Source: a virus. Taken from it: 47,413 nucleotides of DNA. Where the stretch lies: positions 1 to 47,413 of IMG/VR virus record IMGVR_UViG_3300043436_001902, one strand, 5' to 3'. The notes beneath the pieces are model-generated. The model was not told the DNA's origin. It made no database searches and was given only the letters and a program-made list of their open reading frames with translations. This document shows positions 28,620 through 35,538 of the stretch, one piece after another. The position numbers were made by a program, and so were the translations under genes. The first letter of the stretch is position 1. Every line of letters begins with the position of its first letter.

Positions 28620-28627
28620 TATCTTTG
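28620..28627 (+). promoter_or_regulatory. Plus-strand -7 box (TATCTTTG) upstream of a small RNA candidate
   Basis: TATCTTTG on the + strand, opposite to every surrounding gene, 8 nt before the first structured bases of the ncRNA candidate. The -33 TTG at N19-21 is absent. Confidence 0.45.
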
Positions 28628-28631
28628 TATC

Positions 28632-28693
28632 TACCCCACTTACAGAGAAGTTTGTAAGTCCCCCTCTATTCTCCGGTGTAGAGGGTTTTTTAT
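28632..28693 (+). ncRNA. Plus-strand small RNA candidate ending in a terminator
   Basis: Between two - strand genes, the + strand shows a -7 box, then a hairpin (ACTTAC / GTAAGT at about 28638-28659), then a second hairpin (CCCTCTA / TAGAGGG, 28662-28685) followed by TTTTTTATTTTTT. The second hairpin with its T-run is a textbook terminator on the + strand only. Together they define a transcript of about 60 nt running against the operon. It could act as an antisense or trans regulator, or titrate a protein. Function is inference. Confidence 0.5.
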
Positions 28694-28698
28694 TTTTT
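28662..28698 (+). terminator. Rho-independent terminator on the + strand
   Basis: A 7-bp stem CCCTCTA / TAGAGGG with loop TTCTCCGGTG, followed by six T, A and six T. Neighbouring genes are on the other strand, so it serves the small RNA candidate. Confidence 0.7.
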
Positions 28699-28899
28699 AA
28701 AGGTTTCGTTGTAGTATTCTATTGCTTTATCTGGTGTTATAAATTGAAAACCGTGATAGTCAGACTCTTCATCAGAACCTTTAGCAAAGGCCTCAATAAT
28801 CTGCTCCTTCTCAATTTCAATAGCTTTATCAATGTCATCTTGGTATATAGCACCTTGAAGAGTATACACATACGATAAGTATTCTACTGCTGTTTTCAT
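28690..28899 (-). CDS. TAVE(Y/F)L-family small phage protein
   Basis: A 69-aa protein starting MKTAVEYLSYVYT and ending with AIEYYNETF. The same start/end pattern occurs in the genes at 35281-35538 (MKTAVDFLHSEY ... EQYYNQTF) and, for the start only, 39208-39591 (MTAVEYLVKKMNEMG). I know this as a repeated family in Bacteroidota phages, without an assigned function. An acidic Lys/Glu helix lies in the middle (residues 25-42). Confidence 0.7.
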   Translation of the reverse strand: MKTAVEYLSYVYTLQGAIYQDDIDKAIEIEKEQIIEAFAKGSDEESDYHGFQFITPDKAIEYYNETFKK

Positions 28900-29004
28900 T
28901 GTATTACATTTTGGTTTAACTTATGTGGCAATTTTTACCACTTATCTTAACTTGTCTTGTAAGGCACAAATTCACGTATAATTGTGACATTTATGACCAC
29001 TTAG

Positions 29005-29158
29005 GCACGGAGGCAGGACTCGAACCTGCATGGAGCTTATCCCTCGTATCTACTTCTGCTCAATAGGTATACAGCTGATAACCTATGACTTTTGCATTTT
29101 CGTCTACTAGCGTCTCCCCACAACTGAACAGTATCCAATTGCTTTCCGCCACTCCGTG
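29005..29158 (-). tRNA. tRNA-like element, class II-like, abnormally long (154 nt)
   Basis: On the - strand, a 7-bp acceptor stem CACGGAG / CTCCGTG encloses a perfect T-arm (GCAGG TTCGAGT CCTGC). After the 5' acceptor comes TGGCGGAA...TTGG...AGACGC, which reads like the D-arm of tRNA-Leu but with about 20 extra nt in the loop. The rest is longer than any normal anticodon plus variable arm. CCA is not encoded. The anticodon could not be assigned. It may be an interrupted tRNA or a tRNA-like structured RNA. Confidence 0.45.
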
Positions 29159-29249
29159 TTGCTCGCCTTTCCGAGACTGTCAACTATTTACTGCTTCTTT
29201 ATGGCTGCATAGCTACAAACCCTCATAAAACCCTCAGCAGTAAGGGTAG

Positions 29250-29374
29250 TAGTGAGGGTGAGATTCGAACTCACTCGGTAGGATTATCGCGAACTCCGTT
29301 TGAAGTACCTTATTCGGATGGTCTTATGCCGTAAGCTGCCTTCCTGTTTAACTGAACCAACAGTTTTCCTCACT
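29250..29374 (-). tRNA. tRNA-like element, abnormally long (125 nt)
   Basis: On the - strand, acceptor AGTGAGG / CCTCACT pairs perfectly over 7 bp, followed by A as a possible discriminator. The T-arm is canonical (GTGAG TTCGAAT CTCAC). A 5-bp D-arm-like stem CTGTT / AACAG follows the acceptor. The remaining 67 nt between D-arm and T-arm are too long for a standard anticodon and variable arm. The anticodon is unresolved and CCA not encoded. Same caveat as the neighbouring element. Confidence 0.45.
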
Positions 29375-29472
29375 ATGCCTTTTTTCTCGGAAAGGCTAAC
29401 CTATCTCCCTACGATGAGAACCGCAGCCAATGCACGGCAGGTTACGATCCACTCGTCAGTGGCATATTTCGT

Positions 29473-29733
29473 TTAGTTTTTAAATGCTTTAGCGATGCCC
29501 TTTACACCATACATCTGAGCAGTTTCTAAATGCTCCATTGCAATTATAAAGCATCTTTGTTGTTCACCCCATTCTTCATCTGTAAGGTTAGAATTATGAC
29601 CTGCTTCATTCAAAAAATCAATTGCGTCAGCCATCATGCGTTTGAAAATTGCAATCTTATCATCTGAAGATGGATTGAATCCAATATGACATCTCTTCTC
29701 TCCAAGTGTCATTTCTCTTTGTGGTGTTTCCAT
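29473..29733 (-). CDS. Acb2/Tad1-hairpin-like protein (candidate anti-CBASS sponge)
   Basis: An 86-aa protein. The N terminus MTLGEKRCHIGFNPSSDD (from residue 8) closely resembles the LGEKRVRT-x-FNPS signature of Acb2, and the C terminus (AMEHLETAQMYGVKGIAKA) follows the family's EYE-x-A-AMWAVKAAT pattern. Between them are two long helices. Acb2 is a small helical hexamer that binds cyclic di- and tri-nucleotide signals and so blocks CBASS (and, for related Tad1, Thoeris) immunity. The match here is by eye; function would be inferred from the family. It lies among early genes, a sensible place for a counter-defence gene. Confidence 0.65.
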   Translation of the reverse strand: METPQREMTLGEKRCHIGFNPSSDDKIAIFKRMMADAIDFLNEAGHNSNLTDEEWGEQQRCFIIAMEHLETAQMYGVKGIAKAFKN

Positions 29734-29737
29734 TATA

Positions 29738-29932
29738 TTAATTTAATTGGTTACTTTTTCTATAGTCCAACCAGAATCCAAGTGCGACTATTATGTTCAT
29801 GCCCATAGAGCTGATAATCTCTATGATATCCCCATAGACAGTTGTCATCAAGTGAATATGACCAACCGTCCAAAACGGAATGGCTAGATTCTGACTGATC
29901 CAAATGATGGTATATCTTATGAAGCCAGCCAT
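29738..29932 (-). CDS. Small membrane protein
   Basis: A 64-aa protein with two hydrophobic segments, about residues 3-24 and 40-56, separated by a short polar loop. It sits 4 nt upstream of the Acb2-like gene. A holin-like or superinfection-exclusion role is possible, but nothing in the sequence proves it. A competing frame (29760-29969) is less protein-like. Confidence 0.55.
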   Translation of the reverse strand: MAGFIRYTIIWISQNLAIPFWTVGHIHLMTTVYGDIIEIISSMGMNIIVALGFWLDYRKSNQLN

Positions 29933-30186
29933 TGATTGAATGCAGTGCTAATGTTCTGAACCTCATCAAAAAACTCTATCGATCCATCCATATCTTTTAC
30001 CGGATTAAACACAGCCTTGGATAGCTTCTCTACCTCGTCAATAAAATCATTACCGGCCTTCTTAACTCCCTTGCTGTATATTCTTGGGTAGTCTTCTCTA
30101 ATGTCTTCCATGTAGTCCATTAAGACCGGAAGTACGCCCAATAAGGCTGCCATTTTTCTTTCATTCGATATCATAATATTCTCCAT
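29917..30186 (-). CDS. Small helical protein, unknown
   Basis: An 89-aa acidic helical protein starting MENIMISNERKM. I prefer ATG 30186 over 30210 because the longer N terminus (MVSRLPGL) lies entirely inside the VRR-NUC gene. Helices fill residues 10-85. It ends overlapping the small membrane protein gene by 16 nt. Not recognised. Confidence 0.55.
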   Translation of the reverse strand: MENIMISNERKMAALLGVLPVLMDYMEDIREDYPRIYSKGVKKAGNDFIDEVEKLSKAVFNPVKDMDGSIEFFDEVQNISTAFNQWLAS

Positions 30187-30418
30187 TAAACCAGGTAGCC
30201 GAGACACCATGGTTGAGCAGCTCCTTGATTCTATAAATCTGTAGTGGCCTCGGCTTTTGTCCTGGACGTTTTACTTCAATAAATTTTACATCTGAGTTTC
30301 TTGGTATGGCAATAAGATCAGGAATTCCCGGCTTGTTTGTTACTGATAACTTCAGCACATAGTAACCCTCCTTCTCTAGGCTCTTGATTAGCTTCGCTTG
30401 TATCTGCTGCTCGGTCAC
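30161..30418 (-). CDS. VRR-NUC domain nuclease
   Basis: An 85-aa protein, the usual length of phage stand-alone VRR-NUC proteins. Motif order: KxGIPD with D34 (NKPGIPDLIA), E48-x-K50 (FIEVKRPG), then a Q60 (PRPLQ). These are the PD-(D/E)xK active-site residues. Members are Holliday-junction or replication-repair nucleases. The start is GTG 30418, matching the family N terminus (EQQIQAKLI). It overlaps the upstream DnaA-like gene by about 100 nt and has its own consensus promoter inside that gene. Confidence 0.82.
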   Translation of the reverse strand: MTEQQIQAKLIKSLEKEGYYVLKLSVTNKPGIPDLIAIPRNSDVKFIEVKRPGQKPRPLQIYRIKELLNHGVSATWFNGEYYDIE

Positions 30419-30833
30419 CTACAAATGTAGATGTTTTTTCATAAATACCCAACTTCAACCTGCGTTTTATTCTTAAAAATTCTTCTAACCATTTAGCCTC
30501 TAATATGTCTTGTTCTAGGTTGTACTCTTTTTTTCTTCTGTATGTTCCTGCGCTGTGCATAAACTTACTGTCTCCTAGATAATCAGCCACACACTTGGTC
30601 TCTGATGCATACACAGCATCTCTAAACCTAATCATGTCGCTATGCATGCGAAGACCGTGAAATATACTTGCATGATTTTTTCCAAATACTTCAGCCGTCT
30701 GCATTAGGTTTAAGCCTGCCTCTCGTAGCTCGTTGTAGATGTAGTATCTCTTGTATACCAGCTCTCTCTTTCTTAATTTGTTCTTTAGTCCATGAATCTC
30801 AATGAAGTCATGTATTAATGCTAGTCTGTTCAT
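30318..30833 (-). CDS. DnaA domain IV-like DNA-binding protein
   Basis: A 171-aa protein. Residues 20-65 resemble DnaA domain IV: a helix with KRELVYKRYYIY, then a helix-turn-helix ending in the signature-like GKNHASIFHG (residues 51-60; DnaA has GRDHTTVLHA). The rest is basic. It lacks the DnaA AAA+ domain, so it can bind DNA but not unwind it alone. The last 100 nt overlap the VRR-NUC gene and read through its start region. It may recruit the replication genes around it to an origin, or regulate transcription. Confidence 0.6.
   Translation of the reverse strand: MNRLALIHDFIEIHGLKNKLRKRELVYKRYYIYNELREAGLNLMQTAEVFGKNHASIFHGLRMHSDMIRFRDAVYASETKCVADYLGDSKFMHSAGTYRRKKEYNLEQDILEAKWLEEFLRIKRRLKLGIYEKTSTFVGDRAADTSEANQEPREGGLLCAEVISNKQAGNS
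30422..30452 (-). promoter_or_regulatory. Consensus promoter inside the DnaA-like gene, for the VRR-NUC gene
   Basis: On the - strand TTG (30452-30450), 20 nt, then TACATTTG (30429-30422), and a GTG start only 3 nt later (30418). Both boxes and their spacing fit the Bacteroidota consensus, and would give a leaderless message. Confidence 0.6.
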
Positions 30834-32052
30834 AGTCTTTCTTAAAAATGTTTAACGTATAACTTCTCTTGCTTTTGACAGCCTTGTAGATTTTATCCTC
30901 TATTCCGCCTACACTGAATATCCAATACACTTTATTGAACTTCCGGTCCATTGTAGTCATCCTATCGCGCGCTTGCCAGTACGACGTCGCGCTGAAGTCA
31001 ATGTTGTAGAACACCACGTAGTCAGCATTTTTTAAGGATATACCCTCACGACCGGAGACTATTTGTAAGGCTATAGCCTGAGACTTACCGGCATCAAAGT
31101 CTTCCAAACTCTCAGTCAATTGGTCTCCATATACCTGCTTTAATGCCTTCAGCTCGGCCTTAAACTTATAGAAGATGCCAATTCTTGATGTCGCAAATTG
31201 CGACATTATGAACTCAGCCTTAGTGGTGTCAATGACCATGCTGTTACCACTCTCAAACTTCACAGTGCCACTGCATAGCTGGTGTACCTTCTGCATCAAC
31301 TTAACAGGCGTGTCGGCCAAAATAACTTCTTCACGACCCTCCACAACCAAGTCGCGCTCCAACTTCTTCACAATCATCTTTGTCTTCTCAGACATGTCGA
31401 CATAAATAATTTCCTCCTCGATCGACGTCTCAAAACCTGACTGCTGCTGCGTATGACTGATCATTAGATAGGCGAGTTTAGTCATGATGTCGATCTCCCT
31501 TCCGTTCGAGTACTCAGTTACCTTAAAACCATTGATCACCCGGTCAAACTTAATGACGTAGTCATCTGCCCATCGGTAGAAGTTCTTGTACTCACGGAAT
31601 GGCGAGTAGTCGCTTACCCAGAACTGATGGTACATCTGTGAGTATGACTCAGGGCATGGTGTACCTGATAGAAAGATCATTGGCAAATGACCAAACATCT
31701 TTTTATACACTTTAGTATACAACCCCGGCTTAGGGAAGGCGCCGAATCTATGGTGCTCATCGTGTATTACTAGGTCATAATCATTAGACGGTAGCTTATG
31801 CATTGACTCATCGTTAATGACATCAATATGATATGTGTGACCAAACTCCTTGTAGTCATCAAGTATTGATCCGATAGCCTTCTTCTTTGTAAGGAACAAC
31901 ACCTTCTTAGCACCAAACCTGTTAGCTATCTCCAAAGAGGTGCTGGTCTTACCAGTTCTCACCTCCATGGCTAGGTATACAATGTTGTGCTTAAGTAGTG
32001 TGTATGTTGCCTTCTCAGCTATATCAATTTGATAGCTTCTTAGACTCTTCAT
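30808..32052 (-). CDS. SF2/SNF2-type DNA helicase
   Basis: A 414-aa protein. The N-terminal RecA-like domain has a Walker A motif (VRTGKTS, residues 31-37) after an N-terminal QID that fits the Q-motif. Motif II is DEHH (98-101) and motif III is SGTPCP (129-134). The second domain carries SGREGISLK near residue 335 and QARDRM near 367, matching motifs V and VI. This resembles SNF2/RecG-like ATPase helicases used by phages for DNA replication, repair or transcription. It is adjacent to the DnaA-like and VRR-NUC genes. Confidence 0.85.
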   Translation of the reverse strand: MKSLRSYQIDIAEKATYTLLKHNIVYLAMEVRTGKTSTSLEIANRFGAKKVLFLTKKKAIGSILDDYKEFGHTYHIDVINDESMHKLPSNDYDLVIHDEHHRFGAFPKPGLYTKVYKKMFGHLPMIFLSGTPCPESYSQMYHQFWVSDYSPFREYKNFYRWADDYVIKFDRVINGFKVTEYSNGREIDIMTKLAYLMISHTQQQSGFETSIEEEIIYVDMSEKTKMIVKKLERDLVVEGREEVILADTPVKLMQKVHQLCSGTVKFESGNSMVIDTTKAEFIMSQFATSRIGIFYKFKAELKALKQVYGDQLTESLEDFDAGKSQAIALQIVSGREGISLKNADYVVFYNIDFSATSYWQARDRMTTMDRKFNKVYWIFSVGGIEDKIYKAVKSKRSYTLNIFKKDYEQTSINT

Positions 32053-32317
32053 CCTTTAGTTTTTTGATTGCTTGAGTTAACTCTTCAGTTAACTCGATTG
32101 AATTCCTAACCGATGACAACTCACGACGTAAGGCCATGATAGCATGGTATGGATCGTAGTACAGATCTTTATTCTCACCGCTAATGAATCTCAATGCTGA
32201 TACATATGATACCATCATGCTAGACAGCTCAGCATCTATCTTCTTACCTCTCGGTTTCTCAGCTACCTCTACTATTGCTTCGAAGCGCTTCTTTAAAATT
32301 ACTTGTGCTAGATTCAT
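32024..32317 (-). CDS. Small helical protein, unknown
   Basis: A 97-aa charged helical protein with a leucine-rich C-terminal helix (residues 65-95). It overlaps the helicase start by 29 nt and its own start overlaps the stop of the upstream gene (ATGA-like). It could be a helicase accessory factor by position. Not recognised. Confidence 0.6.
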   Translation of the reverse strand: MNLAQVILKKRFEAIVEVAEKPRGKKIDAELSSMMVSYVSALRFISGENKDLYYDPYHAIMALRRELSSVRNSIELTEELTQAIKKLKDEESKKLSN

Positions 32318-32568
32318 ACCATATACATATCATCGCACCATATAGGTGTTTGCTCACCTACATAGCTTCCGCGAATGTTAAACTCAAAGTGTTCAAGAGC
32401 GTCCTCAAGCTCCATCTCATCCTCAGTTATTAAGATCTCAATGACCTTTGATACTGAATAGATTAATCGCATTGGCTCACCAATCTGAACACCGATCACA
32501 GCTCCATCCAACCCATCTGCCTTCAAAAAAGTCTCGTCTGGATAGTAATCTAAAATTTCTTCTAACAT
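32314..32568 (-). CDS. Conserved phage protein (ADGLDxAxIG family)
   Basis: An 84-aa acidic alpha/beta protein with the pattern ADGLDGAVIG (residues 18-27), then ALEHFEFNIRGSYVGEQTPI (58-77). I recall the same pattern in many unrelated tailed phages as a conserved protein of unknown function. Start overlaps the end of the large primase-helicase gene by 7 nt. Confidence 0.7.
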   Translation of the reverse strand: MLEEILDYYPDETFLKADGLDGAVIGVQIGEPMRLIYSVSKVIEILITEDEMELEDALEHFEFNIRGSYVGEQTPIWCDDMYMV

Positions 32569-34871
32569 AACTTTAACTGTTTTAATTCTTTAACAACAAA
32601 ATGAATCTGCTTACCTAGTGTAGCACGATTTACTCTTGGCTTCATACCAAATGCAAACTCACCGTAAGCGTCAAGCCAGTGGTAAAACTTAGCGTTTGAC
32701 AGTTTATACCTTCCGTACCTTCCATAGTCAGGATACTCATCGATAAATCTATTAAGCATGTCTTGGCCTAGTGTCTTGGCATTGGGCTTGGTGTCCATGT
32801 TATCCCTAGACGTAGCCCATTCATAGAACTCTGACGATGTCTCAGCAATAAGCTTACGAACTTTTAAGTTCTTGAACTCGCTACTCATCAGACCTTTCTT
32901 AAGATACAGCTGAAGGTTTGATATCATGTAGTTGTCAAACCTGATCCACTCCTCTTCATGCCATCCGCTGTACAACATGTGACCAAACTCCTGCTCAGGT
33001 GTCTTGTTCTTAGTGTAGTACTGCTTAAATTCTAGGTCCCACTTGCGTCTGTCGAATGAGTTTCCTGCACCCCTGATCGCATAGTTAGTCGTAATAACAA
33101 TCTTAGGTGAGCGCTCAAATGGAACATGAATCTCATCCTTGTTCTTCTTCTCCAAGCTTATGCCCTCAGTGATGACACTGAATAGGTTCTCAAACGCAAA
33201 GTTCTTAGCGACGTCATCAAACACCAACACCTGTGTGTCAACCTGAACGCGTTGGTATGGGAATGACTTCTGGAAGCTGAACCCCTTTCCGTCAATCTTA
33301 ACCATCTTCTTCATGTGATTGATTGAGTTTACAAAGATACCCTTACCTGTACCACCCTCAGGGTTGTCACTGATGACCTCATCGTTTAATATGACAGCTG
33401 GGCAATAGCTTGCTGGCTTATGGCTATGCATAAGATATCCAAGTGTCGAGCGCATCGATCGAATTCTATCTGACTCACCTCCTGAAATATTGCTGACAAA
33501 CGTATTAAACTCGCAGTCCTCAACGTTAGGACGGTAAATGAAGTCTCTTTTTATTCGCTGCATTTCCCACACATGGCCATCCAAATCCTTGTAGTCAATC
33601 ACATCCACCTTATCCTTAGTGACGTGCACAGCGCAGTTCATATAGTACAGATAGGCTGACTCATTGGTGTCCTCCTTAAACGTCGCCTCAATCTTTGGAA
33701 CAAAGTTTAGGAACGCCTCTTGGAAGAACTTGGTGTTCATGGCGAAGTAGTTGTACACCATCAAGTCATCATAGTCCATCAGATAGTCAAGCACAAAGTC
33801 CTTGATGATATCCTCGTTGACATCACTTATCAGGTTGTCAATCACTCTGACAAATACAAACGTCCTTGATCCTGGTGGGTAGTACTTAAAGAACCCATTG
33901 TTATTTAGAAACGTTCTAAATAAGTGCGGCACTGCCTCAACCTTCCCTTTGCTCGACTTGGTCCAGAACTCTTCACAATCATCTTCTTGAGGAGATGTAC
34001 TCATCTTCTCAATCCTTTTGATTTCATCCAACTTCTCAACGTCCTCATAGAACTTAGTACCAAATGATGACATGTCACGATAGGCCGATCGAACAATCGT
34101 TGGTATCTCAGCATGCATCTCACCCGATGGGTCTTGATTCATTAATACAGACTGAGCCTCAGATTGATTGACTCCGAACTCCTTTAAGGCCACAGCAAAT
34201 ACATACAGGTTGTTGTTGCGCTGTCCTGGAACCATACCGTAGTTCTTGCCCCACCAAATGCTTAGTCGTCTGATGATTTCATTGGTGTCGTCTACTCGGA
34301 TGGTTGTCGTTTGCGCAACACGCTGTTGCGGTAATGGTCGGACCATATCAATGAACACCTTACTATCCTCGTTAACATACATATCTGGGTCATACGACTC
34401 ATAGCATACGCGGCTGAGGTTCTTACTTGTGGTGTCAAATTCATTGCAGAAGAACAGCGAGTGAAGGCCATCAAAGTAGTACTTATGGTTCTCAATGTCG
34501 GCAGGTATCTTTACCAATACCTTCAACCCATCACCTGATGGCGACATGAAGATAGCATAGGTGTAAGGGCTGAGCTGTAGTTCAAAGCGTTTGTCTTCTA
34601 AGGCCTGCTGATTTTCAAAGGCATCGAAATCGAGGCATATAAGACCACTGTGCTCTATGCAGGCAGTGTCTGCACGCTTCTCAAACTTACCACTGAAACA
34701 TATGGCAGGTAGTAGTTTCTTTCGCTCATTGCGTTCGTCCTTAGTCGAGGCAGCTCTGACCGATTCTACCAACTCCTTCGACTTCCCCTCCCTGATCCTC
34801 TTCAGCGCTTGGCTTACGTCCACGTGGAAAGGTGTGGAGGTTTGTGTAATCGATTGAAAATAAGTCACCAT
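32562..34871 (-). CDS. VirE_N/BT4734-like primase fused to SF3-type helicase
   Basis: A 769-aa protein. Residues about 1-190 look like the VirE_N/BT4734-type domain common in Bacteroidota mobile elements (LPAICFSGKF, then LICLDFDAF). The C-terminal half is an SF3/D5-like helicase: Walker A GGTGKG near residue 505, Walker B VLVFDD near 547, a conserved Asn in ITTN and an arginine in DRRKW. Such fusions act as primase-helicases opening and priming the origin. It is probably the central replication protein in this window. It overlaps the DnaA-like gene upstream by 131 nt. Confidence 0.82.
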   Translation of the reverse strand: MVTYFQSITQTSTPFHVDVSQALKRIREGKSKELVESVRAASTKDERNERKKLLPAICFSGKFEKRADTACIEHSGLICLDFDAFENQQALEDKRFELQLSPYTYAIFMSPSGDGLKVLVKIPADIENHKYYFDGLHSLFFCNEFDTTSKNLSRVCYESYDPDMYVNEDSKVFIDMVRPLPQQRVAQTTTIRVDDTNEIIRRLSIWWGKNYGMVPGQRNNNLYVFAVALKEFGVNQSEAQSVLMNQDPSGEMHAEIPTIVRSAYRDMSSFGTKFYEDVEKLDEIKRIEKMSTSPQEDDCEEFWTKSSKGKVEAVPHLFRTFLNNNGFFKYYPPGSRTFVFVRVIDNLISDVNEDIIKDFVLDYLMDYDDLMVYNYFAMNTKFFQEAFLNFVPKIEATFKEDTNESAYLYYMNCAVHVTKDKVDVIDYKDLDGHVWEMQRIKRDFIYRPNVEDCEFNTFVSNISGGESDRIRSMRSTLGYLMHSHKPASYCPAVILNDEVISDNPEGGTGKGIFVNSINHMKKMVKIDGKGFSFQKSFPYQRVQVDTQVLVFDDVAKNFAFENLFSVITEGISLEKKNKDEIHVPFERSPKIVITTNYAIRGAGNSFDRRKWDLEFKQYYTKNKTPEQEFGHMLYSGWHEEEWIRFDNYMISNLQLYLKKGLMSSEFKNLKVRKLIAETSSEFYEWATSRDNMDTKPNAKTLGQDMLNRFIDEYPDYGRYGRYKLSNAKFYHWLDAYGEFAFGMKPRVNRATLGKQIHFVVKELKQLKLC

Positions 34872-35130
34872 CTCCTAATTCTTTTTTGTATTCAATTATA
34901 TTGTCCTCTATGTATGGATCGCCCTTAAGCGTCCTTGCAATATGCGTGTCAATAGCGCGCATGATTGACGTGTGCCTGCGATTGAACTCACTTGCGATGT
35001 CATTAAGACTCATGTGGTAATGGTGTCTCATGACAAACGCTAGGTAGTTCCGAACGTCGGCAACGGCCTTACACTGGCTATCTCCGTCAAGATGGTCTCT
35101 CTTGATTATTCCCTTAATAACTTCTATCAT
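34741..35130 (-). CDS. Second DnaA domain IV-like DNA-binding protein
   Basis: A 129-aa protein from ATG 35130 (a longer frame to 35184 would lie inside the upstream gene). Residues 20-62 follow the DnaA C-terminal fold: helix with DVRNYLAFVMRHHYH, then SLNDIASEFNRRHTSIMRAI, where RRHTS matches the DnaA box-recognition loop. The C-terminal 43 codons read into the primase-helicase gene in another frame. With the first DnaA-like gene this gives two AAA+-free DnaA-IV proteins flanking the helicase genes. Confidence 0.65.
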   Translation of the reverse strand: MIEVIKGIIKRDHLDGDSQCKAVADVRNYLAFVMRHHYHMSLNDIASEFNRRHTSIMRAIDTHIARTLKGDPYIEDNIIEYKKELGDGDLFSIDYTNLHTFPRGRKPSAEEDQGGEVEGVGRIGQSCLD

Positions 35131-35284
35131 AACATCTCTTTTGTATTTCAGTGGTACATTCACTAAAGTCAGTTGGTATCTCAATGACAGTGTGCTCTAC
35201 TTTTGGTTTGCTATAGAATAGCCAGTACCCTATAGCTATGCCTGCCAACGTGTGCAGGATTCGGTAATAGTATTCTCGTTTCAT
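35114..35284 (-). CDS. Small membrane-anchored protein
   Basis: A 56-aa protein from ATG 35284 (ATGA overlap with the upstream stop). Hydrophobic segment YRILHTLAGIAIGYWLFY at residues 7-24, then a polar tail with two Cys near the end. The longer upstream frame to 35386 is out of the way of the neighbouring gene and is rejected. Likely single-pass inner membrane protein. Confidence 0.55.
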   Translation of the reverse strand: MKREYYYRILHTLAGIAIGYWLFYSKPKVEHTVIEIPTDFSECTTEIQKRCYDRSY

Positions 35285-35538
35285 TGTTGGTTTGAACTTG
35301 TCGGAATTTCCGGAGAGTTGGTAAATGTTTGGTTGTAGTATTGTTCTCCAGTTTCGGGAAATCCTTCTCCGTGCGGGCAACTCCATCCTTCAAAATATGC
35401 CTTACTTATATGCCCCTTCTCTATTTCTTTGGCGTTTTCTAAAGCATCACTCATTTCAATAATTTGTTGAGGAGTTACCAATACACTACCAAGTATTCTA
35501 TTGTATTCTGAATGCAAAAAATCTACTGCTGTTTTCAT
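35281..35538 (-). CDS. TAVE-family small phage protein
   Basis: An 85-aa protein starting MKTAVDFLHSEYN and containing an ENAKEIEKGHI helix and EQYYNQTF, the same layout as the gene at 28690-28899. Likely a paralogue or the same family. Function unknown. ATGA overlaps join it to both neighbours. Confidence 0.7.
   Translation of the reverse strand: MKTAVDFLHSEYNRILGSVLVTPQQIIEMSDALENAKEIEKGHISKAYFEGWSCPHGEGFPETGEQYYNQTFTNSPEIPTSSNQQ

Larger units (their letters stand above)
28900..29472 (-). other. 573-nt non-coding stretch with structured RNA elements
   Basis: No ORF is supported here on either strand. The stretch holds two tRNA-like elements (28998-29160 and 29250-29374), and a hairpin downstream of the second one (ACCCT/AGGGT, 29230-29247). 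It also holds a perfect hairpin CCACT/AGTGG (29449-29462) and a 10-bp inverted repeat, CCTTTCCGAG at 29166-29175 and its complement at about 29386-29395. All fit a processed - strand RNA following the Acb2-like gene. Confidence 0.5.

Noticed and set aside
28609-28878. 89-aa + strand frame overlapping the TAVE gene
   Set aside because: Phe/Val-rich translation typical of reading against a gene; it also starts inside the small RNA promoter.
29760-29969. 69-aa - strand frame over the small membrane protein gene
   Set aside because: His/Ser-rich, less protein-like, and it conflicts with the better frames at 29738-29932 and 29917-30186.
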